From: Aequoribacter sp049615385
GTDB lineage: Bacteria; Pseudomonadota; Gammaproteobacteria; Pseudomonadales; Halieaceae
Assembly (NCBI RefSeq): GCF_049615385.1
Contig: NZ_JBMZFL010000032.1
DNA: 13,289 nucleotides
Direction: 5' to 3' (one strand)
Shown here: one piece after another, positions 1-6,937 of the stretch
Layout of the letters: each line of letters starts with the position of its first letter
Position numbering within the stretch: the first letter of the stretch is position 1
Notes under the pieces: generated by a model
What the model was told of the DNA's origin: nothing
The model's database searches: none
The model's input: the letters and a program-made list of their open reading frames with translations, nothing else
Made by a program: the position numbers and the translations under genes

Positions 1-55
1 TGTTGCCAGCGAGGGATTTTAAGTCCCTTGTGTCTACCAATTTCACCACCCGGGC
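1..55 (-). tRNA. tRNA-Leu(UAA), 3' part cut off by window edge
   Basis: The minus strand reads a tRNA 5' half beginning at base 55 with acceptor strand GCCCGGG. A D-arm containing TTGGTAGAC follows, then an anticodon stem AGGGA/TCCCT that closes the loop CTTAAAA. The anticodon is therefore UAA, which reads the leucine codon UUA. The sequence then enters the start of the long variable arm typical of class II tRNAs (Leu/Ser), and the window ends before the T-arm and 3' acceptor strand. The identity rests on anticodon and class II layout and is secure. The length of the missing part is not visible. Confidence 0.93.
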
Positions 56-68
56 GATGAAGGCGCGC

Positions 69-99
69 ATAATAGCACAGCCTTGGGGATTTTTGGCAA
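69..99 (-). promoter_or_regulatory. Probable promoter of tRNA-Leu(UAA)
   Basis: Read on the minus strand, TATTAT (69-74) is a near-consensus -10 box and TTGCCA (94-99) a -35 candidate. The 19-nt spacer is longer than ideal. The bases after the -10 box are very GC-rich (GCGCGCC), resembling the discriminators of stringently controlled stable-RNA promoters. Transcription would begin a few bases before the tRNA. Placement immediately upstream of the tRNA 5' end supports the call, while the spacer length is a weakness. Confidence 0.55.
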
Positions 100-140
100 G
101 CGATTCGAATTTTTATCGGGCTTTTTCTTAGTTCGGGTCG

Positions 141-149
141 TGGTACACT
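141..149 (+). promoter_or_regulatory. Candidate extended -10 promoter of the NSS transporter
   Basis: TGGTACACT at 141-149 reads as an extended -10 element: TG, one base, then TACACT. It lies about 25 nt upstream of the NSS start codon. No good -35 hexamer sits at the matching distance (the region is T-rich), as can happen with extended -10 promoters. The call comes from pattern alone. Confidence 0.35.
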
Positions 150-174
150 CGCCACACCAAATAAGGAGGACTCC

Positions 175-1521
175 ATGGCTGCAGCGCGCGGACAATTCAA
201 CTCTCGTATCGGCTTTATCATGGCGGCGGCAGGCAGTGCTGTAGGGCTTGGGAATATCTGGGGATTCCCAACGCAAGCGGCCAGCAATGGGGGCGCAGCC
301 TTTCTCATCGTCTACTTAATATTGGCCTTTTGCCTTGCCTACCCGGCCCTCATGGCGGAGCTTATTATCGGCCGCCACGCTCACGCTAATGCCTCTAAAG
401 CGCTTGAGCAAATTGCGCCGAACCGCCCCACTGCCATGTTGGGCCATGGCGTGGGTCTCGCCGGGTTAATTGTGGCTTCGCTGATTCTAAGCTTCTACGC
501 CATTGTCGCCGGCTGGATGATCGGCTTTGGACTCGCAGCGCTTCTAAAACTGGTCGGTTTCGGGGACGCCGCGCTGTGGTTAGAGAGTTTCTCGACGGCG
601 CGCAACATCGGCTTAATGGGCGTATTTATGATGCTGACAATAGGCATCATTACTCAAGGTGTTCACGGCGGAATCGAAAGGTGGTCTGAACGGCTCATGC
701 CGATGCTATTGCTCTCGATCGTAGGGCTAACAGCCTATGTGTTGACACTACCGGGGGCTATGGAGGGGCTACGCGTCTACCTACTGCCCGACTTCTCTAA
801 AGCCATCTCCGCCGATCTAGTTATTAAAGCCCTCGGGGCCGCTTTTTTTTCATTGTCTTTAGGGGTGGGCACTATGCTGATCTACGGCTCGTACGTCAGC
901 GATGAAGAACACCTGCCCTCTCTCGGCGGCTGGGTCACATTGAGCGATGTCTCAATTGCGGTTCTAGCTGGCTTTTTGGTGCTGCCCGCCATGTACGTCG
1001 CACAATACAACGGCGTGGCTATTTTCACGGATAGCGGCGCCCTGCTCTCGGAAGACACATTAATCTTTACCGTGCTACCTGCCCTGTTCGACACCATGGG
1101 CAGCACTGGAACGCTGGTCGCACTAGCGTTTTTCTTTTTAATGAGCATCGCCGCACTGACGTCATCAATATCGATGTTAGAAGTACCTGTCGCTTACACG
1201 GTCGAGAATACCGAGTTAGCGCGCTCTAAAGTCACCTGGGTTATCGGCATTGTGATTGGCGCCATCAGCACCGCAATTATTTTGAATTTTGATTGGCTGT
1301 TCGGCTTGGTGATCACTGTGACCACGCGCTATAGCCAACCTCTTTTGGGCTTTATGTTCTGCGTCTATGCAGGCTGGCTATGGCACCGCAATACGCTGCT
1401 GCAAGAGCTTAAAAAGAATGACCCCGACGCAGAGTCGAGCTTGTTCTGGAAGATCTGGCCAAACTACGTTCGAATTGTTTGCCCGTTGATCATTTTAGGT
1501 ATCTTTTACCAAAGCCTGTAA
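175..1521 (+). CDS. NSS (SNF) family Na+-dependent symporter, 11 TM
   Basis: This is an inner-membrane Na+-coupled symporter of the neurotransmitter:sodium symporter family (LeuT fold), which in bacteria usually imports amino acids. The signature GSAVGLGNIWGFP at residues 20-32 is the broken TM1 that binds substrate and Na+. It is followed by SNGGAAFLIVYL in TM2. A serine/threonine-rich TM8 segment (AALTSSISMLE) fits the Na2 site. About 11 hydrophobic helices can be counted, and the 448-residue protein stops right after TM11, as in the 11-TM bacterial members MhsT and Tyt1, so it is not a truncation. The ATG is preceded by AAGGAGG with good spacing, so the start is secure. The gene stands alone on the plus strand, divergent from the tRNA. 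The substrate cannot be inferred from the sequence. Confidence 0.93.
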   Translation: MAAARGQFNSRIGFIMAAAGSAVGLGNIWGFPTQAASNGGAAFLIVYLILAFCLAYPALMAELIIGRHAHANASKALEQIAPNRPTAMLGHGVGLAGLIVASLILSFYAIVAGWMIGFGLAALLKLVGFGDAALWLESFSTARNIGLMGVFMMLTIGIITQGVHGGIERWSERLMPMLLLSIVGLTAYVLTLPGAMEGLRVYLLPDFSKAISADLVIKALGAAFFSLSLGVGTMLIYGSYVSDEEHLPSLGGWVTLSDVSIAVLAGFLVLPAMYVAQYNGVAIFTDSGALLSEDTLIFTVLPALFDTMGSTGTLVALAFFFLMSIAALTSSISMLEVPVAYTVENTELARSKVTWVIGIVIGAISTAIILNFDWLFGLVITVTTRYSQPLLGFMFCVYAGWLWHRNTLLQELKKNDPDAESSLFWKIWPNYVRIVCPLIILGIFYQSL

Positions 1522-1553
1522 GCCCGAACCTGTATCTTATGGGAGTGGCAGTA

Positions 1554-1730
1554 TCAGTCACCTTTGCGTAATCGATTAACCGTGTCGCCGATAAAGAACA
1601 GACCGTAACCCACGGAACCTAAAGCAAAAACAGCGCTAACCCAGTCTCCTGTCTGGGTGTACATATACGCGGAAAACGCGAACATAACCGCGGATAACAC
1701 CAAACCGATCATTTTTGCTGTGGGCGACAT
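1554..1730 (-). CDS. Small two-helix membrane protein, 58 aa, hypothetical
   Basis: This short minus-strand frame is convergent to the NSS transporter, with 32 nt between the stops. It begins MSPTAKMIGLVLSAVMFAFS and ends NRLRKGD before a TGA stop. The ATG has a near-perfect Shine-Dalgarno site, AAAGGAGG, with a short spacer (1734-1741 on the minus strand). Two hydrophobic stretches, about residues 7-26 and 31-49, suggest two membrane helices with a short polar turn (TQTGDW) and a basic C-terminus. I do not recognise a family. The ribosome binding site, clean membrane-protein composition and otherwise unexplained position between two genes argue that it is real. Small proteins of this kind sometimes partner a transporter, but there is no direct evidence of that here. 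Confidence 0.72.
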   Translation of the reverse strand: MSPTAKMIGLVLSAVMFAFSAYMYTQTGDWVSAVFALGSVGYGLFFIGDTVNRLRKGD

Positions 1731-1754
1731 TTCGACCTCCTTTACTGTCGCAAT

Positions 1755-1760
1755 ATTGTA
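1755..1760 (-). promoter_or_regulatory. Candidate -10 box for the 58-aa membrane protein
   Basis: The minus strand reads TACAAT here, inside GTTACAAT, about 24 nt upstream of the small ORF's ATG. That would give a leader of roughly 18 nt. No convincing -35 hexamer was found at 16-18 nt spacing, so the site is tentative. Confidence 0.3.
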
Positions 1761-1812
1761 ACGACTTTTGCAGAAAATACCCCCTTAACTTGAAGCCACT
1801 GAGCCTTGCTGT

Positions 1813-1854
1813 TAGAGTGCGCGGCTTCGTGCTAGGTATTGCCTCAGCACTCTA
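1813..1854. repeat. 8-bp interrupted inverted repeat upstream of SulP gene
   Basis: TAGAGTGC (1813-1820) and GCACTCTA (1847-1854) are perfect inverted complements separated by 26 nt. A short inner AGG/CCT pairing (1834-1836 with 1842-1844) could form a second small stem. The element lies in the 180-base non-coding stretch between the divergent 58-aa gene (1730) and the SulP gene (1911), where regulators of either gene would bind or a leader structure could form. It has no T-tract, so it does not look like a terminator. Its function is unknown. Confidence 0.4.
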
Positions 1855-1910
1855 TGCCCGCCCTCTGAGTAAATATAGCCGGCACGCACTTAAATCAAAA
1901 GGTTGTTTCA

Positions 1911-3383
1911 TTGAGTTCCCTAAAACAAGATTGGTTTGCCAATATTCGCAGCGATTTATTGGCGGGCCTAGTTGTCGCCTTGGCTTTAATTCCTGAAGCC
2001 ATCGCTTTCTCCATCATCGCAGGCGTTGATCCCAAAGTGGGCTTATACGCTTCGTTTTGTATCGCTGTGGTCACCGCTTTTATGGGCGGCAGGCCCGGCA
2101 TGATATCCGCTGCCACGGCGGCAATGGCACTGCTGATGATAGGCCTCGTTAAAGAACACGGTCTGCAGTACCTGCTGGCCGCCACAATACTTACCGGCGC
2201 ACTTCAAATTATCGCGGGTTGGATTCGTTTGGGTACTCTAATGAAGTTTGTCTCACGCTCTGTGATCACCGGCTTCGTGAATGCCCTGGCGATACTCATT
2301 TTTATGGCGCAGTTACCCGAACTCACCGGGGTAAGCTGGCATGTCTACGCTATGACCGCAGCGGGACTCGGTATCATTTACTTGTTCCCCTACCTTACCA
2401 AGGCTGTACCTTCACCCCTCGTCGCTATTGTCGTACTGACCATTGTATCCATAACCCTGGGGCTCGATATTCGAACCGTTGGCGATCTGGGTGAGCTACC
2501 CGACAGCCTACCCCTATTCTTGCTGCCAGATATGCCTCTAACCTGGGAAACCCTAGGTATTATCTTCCCGATATCGGCCACAATGGCAATGGTTGGCTTA
2601 CTTGAATCACTGCTTACCGCTTCTATCGTCGACGATTTAACCGACACCACCAGCGACAAAAACCGTGAATGTGTTGGTCAGGGCTCGGCCAATATCGTCG
2701 CCGGTTTGTTTGGTGGCATGGCCGGTTGTGCCATGATTGGACAATCCATCATCAACATTAAATCGGGCGGGCGAGGTCGTTTGTCCACCCTAGCGGCAGG
2801 CGTTTTTCTTATTACGCTGCTGGTGCTGGCCGGTGATTGGGTCGCCAAAATCCCAATGGCGGCGCTAGTGGCCGTCATGATTATGGTCTCTATCGGCACC
2901 ATGAACTGGCAGTCGTTTCGCGACATTAAGGCCCATCCGAAAAGTTCATCGGTCGTGATGCTCGCGACGGTTGCCGTGACGGTAAGCACGCACGATCTCG
3001 CCATGGGTGTTATTACTGGCGTTCTTCTCTCGGGCATTTTCTTTGCCCAGAAAGTCGGCCGAATTTTGCTCGTACGATCCGCGGCTGAGAATGAAGGACG
3101 GATCCGACGCTACCAAATCACCGGCCAAGTATTCTTCGCCTCGGCGGATCGTTTCGTGGATCAGTTTGACTTTAGAGAAGTCATCGACACCGTGATTATC
3201 GATGTCAGTAAAGCCCACTTCTGGGATATTACGGCGATTAGCGCTCTGGACAAGGTGGTCATGAAATTCCGTCGTGAGGGTACTAACGTCGAAGTCGTAG
3301 GGCTTAACGAGGCCAGCGCCACACTCGTCGATAAGTTCGCGCTCCACGACAAAGACGATGTGGAATGGAGCGTAGGACACTAG
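1911..3383 (+). CDS. SulP family inorganic anion transporter with STAS domain
   Basis: This is an inner-membrane anion transporter of the SulP (SLC26-like) family. Members carry sulfate, bicarbonate or related anions, and the substrate here is not determined. The N-terminal part (about residues 1-380) is strongly hydrophobic and opens with the family signature around GLVVALALIPEAIAFSIIAG, followed by GLYASF and GGRPGMIS. Mid-protein GGMAGCAMIGQS and KSGGRGRLSTLAAGVF are also typical. The last ~100 residues form a STAS domain (VIIDVSKAHFWDITAI), a cytoplasmic regulatory module. The 490-residue length is normal for the shorter bacterial SulP group. The start is TTG at 1911. No ATG or GTG exists between it and the in-frame stop at 1866, and AAAAGG lies about 8 nt upstream. 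The gene is followed within 2 nt by a universal stress protein, suggesting co-expression. Confidence 0.92.
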   Translation: MSSLKQDWFANIRSDLLAGLVVALALIPEAIAFSIIAGVDPKVGLYASFCIAVVTAFMGGRPGMISAATAAMALLMIGLVKEHGLQYLLAATILTGALQIIAGWIRLGTLMKFVSRSVITGFVNALAILIFMAQLPELTGVSWHVYAMTAAGLGIIYLFPYLTKAVPSPLVAIVVLTIVSITLGLDIRTVGDLGELPDSLPLFLLPDMPLTWETLGIIFPISATMAMVGLLESLLTASIVDDLTDTTSDKNRECVGQGSANIVAGLFGGMAGCAMIGQSIINIKSGGRGRLSTLAAGVFLITLLVLAGDWVAKIPMAALVAVMIMVSIGTMNWQSFRDIKAHPKSSSVVMLATVAVTVSTHDLAMGVITGVLLSGIFFAQKVGRILLVRSAAENEGRIRRYQITGQVFFASADRFVDQFDFREVIDTVIIDVSKAHFWDITAISALDKVVMKFRREGTNVEVVGLNEASATLVDKFALHDKDDVEWSVGH

Positions 3384-3385
3384 CT

Positions 3386-4261
3386 ATGAACCCGATAAAC
3401 TCCAATCGCAAAATCATCGCTGCGGTAGACCGGTCACACTTCTCAGAAACTGTTGCCCGCTACGGACAATGGTTGGCTAATCAACTGACCCTACCCTTAG
3501 AGCTATTACACGTGGTTGATCGACACCCAGAACGTGCCAGCAAGTCCGATGACCATAGCGGCGCCATTGGTATCGATGCGCAAGAGCATCTGCTTGCAGA
3601 CTTAAGCCTTGAAGACGAACAGCGCACCCGTCAGAAGCGTGAAGCGGGACGCGAGTTTCTGGCAAATCTACAAAGCACACTAAACGCAACATCCAATCAA
3701 TCGATCGATATCAAGCAACGATTAGGCGATCTTGAAGAGGCTTTATCGATAGAGCAAGACCTCACCAGCGTGTTTGTCATGGGCCGCCGTGGGCGCTCTG
3801 CAGAGATGACACATCGCGATTTGGGTCGCAACTTAGAACGTGTCGTGCGAGCACTGCAACAACCCATACTCACAGTGACCGATACCTATACCGAGCCCTC
3901 GCGTGCGCTGTTTGCCTTTGATGGCAGCTCTCGATGCAAGCAAGGCATTCGGTGGCTCGCCAACAATACATCGCTGAAGAACTTAAGCATGCATATTGTG
4001 ATAGCGGGTAGAGACACTCGCGCCAACCAAGAGCAGCTCACATGGGCCAAAAACAAACTTGAAAAGCGCGGCTACCACGTCACATCACAGATTATTCAAG
4101 GCGACCCTGAAACGGTCATTGCGAATGAAATAGCTGAGCGCAAGATCGATCTATTGATCATGGGGGCGTACAGCCACTCACCTCTACGCCGCCTCTTGTT
4201 TGGTAGTAGAACGGCTGATCTGTTGCGTTCAGCCACCGTACCCGCGCTACTGCTTCGATAA
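3386..4261 (+). CDS. Tandem-domain universal stress protein (UspA family)
   Basis: This cytoplasmic protein has two UspA (adenine-nucleotide-binding alpha-hydrolase fold) domains, about residues 8-165 and 173-291. Domain 1 opens with KIIAAVDRSHFS and carries MGRRGRS (G133-x2-G136). Domain 2 opens with RALFAFDGSS and ends with MGAYSHSPLRRLLFGSRT. Canonical ATP-binding Usp domains have G-x2-G-x9-G(S/T). In domain 2 the second glycine is serine (S263). In domain 1 the spacing to G147 is one longer and the next residue is arginine. The chosen ATG at 3386 has AGGA 8 nt upstream and follows the SulP stop by 2 nt. An in-frame ATG at 3365, inside the SulP gene, would add seven residues but has a poorer ribosome site. 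The pairing suggests a role linked to the transporter or its stress regulation (inference). Confidence 0.9.
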   Translation: MNPINSNRKIIAAVDRSHFSETVARYGQWLANQLTLPLELLHVVDRHPERASKSDDHSGAIGIDAQEHLLADLSLEDEQRTRQKREAGREFLANLQSTLNATSNQSIDIKQRLGDLEEALSIEQDLTSVFVMGRRGRSAEMTHRDLGRNLERVVRALQQPILTVTDTYTEPSRALFAFDGSSRCKQGIRWLANNTSLKNLSMHIVIAGRDTRANQEQLTWAKNKLEKRGYHVTSQIIQGDPETVIANEIAERKIDLLIMGAYSHSPLRRLLFGSRTADLLRSATVPALLLR

Positions 4262-4295
4262 ATCCAGCGCATCGAGATTCATACGCAGGCAAAAA

Positions 4296-4320
4296 AAAGC
4301 CCAGGACACGCCTGGGCTTT
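4296..4320. terminator. Bidirectional intrinsic terminator between usp and TonB receptor genes
   Basis: AAAGCCCAGG (4296-4305) pairs with CCTGGGCTTT (4311-4320) around the loop ACACG, a 10-bp perfect stem. On the minus strand the stem is followed by a run of eight T's in total (complement of the A-run 4291-4298), an excellent terminator for the six-gene catabolic operon whose last stop is at 4339-4341. On the plus strand the T's are only those of the stem, so termination of the SulP-usp unit may be weaker. Confidence 0.9.
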
Positions 4321-4338
4321 CAAGTCGCTTTGAGTGCA

Positions 4339-6894
4339 CTAGAACTCGTAGGTAAAATCCACCCCGTACGTCGCGGGGTCACCATACTGCTCAGTGATAA
4401 AGTTTAGCGCACCAAAGTTGATCGAGTAATTAGGATAATCATCGTCTAGCAAGTTTTTACCCCACAAGGTCACTGTGAGCATACCGTCACCGATGGCGAT
4501 ATCACGCCAGGCGATCTGAGCATCAACCAAGGTTCGCTGATCCATAATTTGCGCTGGGTTTTCTCTTGGGAACACATCGTTAGCCACCAAGTTCGACCAC
4601 AAGGCGTTTTCGGGAGTCGCTTCTGAATAAGCCACGTTGATGAACGCAGAGATTTCACCATTGCCAAGACGCGCTAGAGTTATATCAGTGAACGCGCTGT
4701 ACTGGTTACCCGGCGAGTTCGAGCGAACCGCATTAGCAGTTCCGTCTAGGCAAGGTATTGTCGGATCCACACCGCACAAGTCCGGAAACTCCTCAAAGTC
4801 ACCGTTAATGTAGCTGTAGTTGAAGCCTACGACCATGCTGTCGCTGACGGCCCCCATCAGTTCGAGTTCTCCGCCCCAACGATCCGCCTCACCCGCATTC
4901 ACTAAGCCCGACGTTGCCGTGCCATTGTCGGTTTCAATCTTGGCAGTTTGAATATCTTCCCAAACATAGCCGTACACCGACGCGTTGGCTCGAACTCGAC
5001 CGTCAAGCAAGTTGCTTTTTACACCCAACTCCCACGAATTAACCTTTTCTTCGAAGAATGGGTTTGAGCCAAACATTTCACCGTTAAAGCCCCCCGAGCG
5101 ATAGCCCGTGGCGTACCGACCGTACAAATTCAAGTCATCCGACGGCTGATACGCAACCGACAGGCTATAGCTGATATCATCATAACTCTCGGAGTCGGTG
5201 GCAAAGCGCCCAGGGACGGGTGCAAAGGGCGTTGTGTAGGCTGGGTAATCCCACATAACGCTCTTATCCTCTTGGGTGTAGCGCACTCCAAGAGTTACCG
5301 CGAAGGGGCTATTCTCGCTGGGGCGGAAGGTCATTTGACCGTAAGCCGCCCACGCCTCAGTTTCTAACCGGTAAATCTGAGATCCGTTGCCGGTCAACGG
5401 AGCAGCAAACACCGCATAACGCGTGTAGTTACTTTCGTCTTCAAAGTAGTAAATACCCGCAGCGTAGTCGACCAAATCATTCGTACCAACAATTTGGAAT
5501 TCCTGGCTAAACTGCTCGTACTCGCTGTAGGTGTCTTGCTTACTTTGATTAGCACCAAAAGCATCGATACCATCCCAGACCGCCTGACTAAAGGCTGATC
5601 CAAACGCGACGCCCGGAGTGCCTGGTCCAAACAAACCCGCTGTTGCGGCGACAGTGCCACCATAAATATCTGCGAGCGTCAGATGCACTAAATCGCCGTA
5701 GGCGCCAATACCATTGGCATCGAGACGGCTATCAAGGTCCTCTAAGTCACCACCCACATACTGCTCGATCTCTCGTTGAGCCGTAATCGACTTGATTTGG
5801 AAATCGTCAAAATCCCAGGTCAACGTTAGCGCGTGACCATCGCCCTCGGCCACCGTAACTGGTGTCACGTCCGAGGCCCCTTTACCCGCGCGACCATTGC
5901 CTATCGCGTCCGCTTGCTCGTAGGCCGCGATGGTCGCCTGTAGAGACGGTATCCAACGCGATGCGATTAAAGGATCTGCAGCCGGGTTGGTCGCCCAAAA
6001 CTGAGCACCCTGTAAGACGCCCTTTAAGGTGCCAATGACAGGCACATTGCCAAACGGATCTAATGGGTTAAAACCCACGATACGCTCGAGATTATTCAGC
6101 TCATCAAGCTCGGAGTGATCGTAGGTGTATTCGGCGCTAAAGCGCTCACTCACATCTAGCTTTGCAGCAAAGCGCCACGCTGAGCGATTCTGATCGTTAT
6201 ACCCTGGTTTACTTGGGTCAACATCGTCGTAAAGGGGATCTCGCTGGCGGTCTTGATACACTAAATTCGTCGACAGCTGACCGATGCCCTGACCTACCTC
6301 GCCCATAGCGGGAAGATTCATAATGACTTTATAGTGCTGCGAACCGTAGTTGCCAAAGCCCGCCTTGAGTTTCATATCAAACTCGCCAGTTGGCTTTTTA
6401 GAAATAAAGTTAATGGCGCCACCAATCGCGTTACGACCGTAAAGCGTCCCCTGAGGGCCCCTCAAGATCTCGATGCGCTCGACTTCGGCCACGTCTAACG
6501 CCGAAGCCAACTGCTTGCCCAAGAACACCCCGTCAATGTACATGCCTATAGCCGGGTCGACCGACAAGTTTGCTGGCTGACCCGCCGTCACGCCGCGCAG
6601 CGATACCGCAATCGTGCCTTTCGACCCCGGCGATTCAAACCCACCCATTCCCGGTGTTTGCAACATGATATCGTGTGCGTTTTGAATACCGCGTTTTTCG
6701 ATGGCTTCCGCGGTCAGTGCGGTAATCGTCAGCGGAACGTTCTGATTGCTCTCTTCGCGTTTTTGCGCGGTAACAATCACCTCTTCCATTAGCACGTTGT
6801 CGGCGTGTGTCACTCCCGACCAGACCGCAGTTGCGCCAATGGCGCCTAGGGCAATGGTCATAAGCGACTTAGTTCTAGTTATTGAAGGTTTCAT
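4339..6894 (-). CDS. TonB-dependent outer membrane receptor
   Basis: This outer-membrane beta-barrel takes up a large or hydrophobic substrate using energy from TonB-ExbBD. The 851-residue protein has a signal peptide (basic KPSITRTK, hydrophobic core, likely cleavage after THA at about residue 31), then the TonB box region EEVIVTAQKR (37-46). The plug domain (about 48-165) carries LRGPQGTLYGRNAIGGAINF. A 22-strand-type barrel follows and ends in aromatic YEF, the usual barrel-assembly signal. A predicted external loop near residues 705-715 contains a close cysteine pair (CGVDPTIPC) that could form a disulfide. The ATG has a GGGAGAG ribosome site. It is the last gene of the operon, 43 nt after the CoA ligase and just before a strong terminator. 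The context suggests that it imports the acid degraded by that operon. A siderophore role is not excluded, but no iron-related gene is nearby. Confidence 0.93.
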   Translation of the reverse strand: MKPSITRTKSLMTIALGAIGATAVWSGVTHADNVLMEEVIVTAQKREESNQNVPLTITALTAEAIEKRGIQNAHDIMLQTPGMGGFESPGSKGTIAVSLRGVTAGQPANLSVDPAIGMYIDGVFLGKQLASALDVAEVERIEILRGPQGTLYGRNAIGGAINFISKKPTGEFDMKLKAGFGNYGSQHYKVIMNLPAMGEVGQGIGQLSTNLVYQDRQRDPLYDDVDPSKPGYNDQNRSAWRFAAKLDVSERFSAEYTYDHSELDELNNLERIVGFNPLDPFGNVPVIGTLKGVLQGAQFWATNPAADPLIASRWIPSLQATIAAYEQADAIGNGRAGKGASDVTPVTVAEGDGHALTLTWDFDDFQIKSITAQREIEQYVGGDLEDLDSRLDANGIGAYGDLVHLTLADIYGGTVAATAGLFGPGTPGVAFGSAFSQAVWDGIDAFGANQSKQDTYSEYEQFSQEFQIVGTNDLVDYAAGIYYFEDESNYTRYAVFAAPLTGNGSQIYRLETEAWAAYGQMTFRPSENSPFAVTLGVRYTQEDKSVMWDYPAYTTPFAPVPGRFATDSESYDDISYSLSVAYQPSDDLNLYGRYATGYRSGGFNGEMFGSNPFFEEKVNSWELGVKSNLLDGRVRANASVYGYVWEDIQTAKIETDNGTATSGLVNAGEADRWGGELELMGAVSDSMVVGFNYSYINGDFEEFPDLCGVDPTIPCLDGTANAVRSNSPGNQYSAFTDITLARLGNGEISAFINVAYSEATPENALWSNLVANDVFPRENPAQIMDQRTLVDAQIAWRDIAIGDGMLTVTLWGKNLLDDDYPNYSINFGALNFITEQYGDPATYGVDFTYEF

Positions 6895-6937
6895 AAGCTC
6901 TCTCCCAAGTGGTTTTTATTATTACTGGATTCGTGCT

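Noticed and set aside
1715..1996. A 93-codon plus-strand frame across the gap into the SulP gene
   Set aside because: It runs out of frame into conserved SulP coding sequence and has no family signal, so the gap is treated as non-coding.
2946..3380. A 144-codon minus-strand frame opposite the SulP STAS region
   Set aside because: It is fully antisense to a clearly coding gene, has no family-like motif and no good ribosome site.
3365..3388. ATG at 3365 as the start of the universal stress protein
   Set aside because: It lies inside the SulP gene with a poor ribosome site. The ATG at 3386 has AGGA 8 nt upstream and begins just before the domain.
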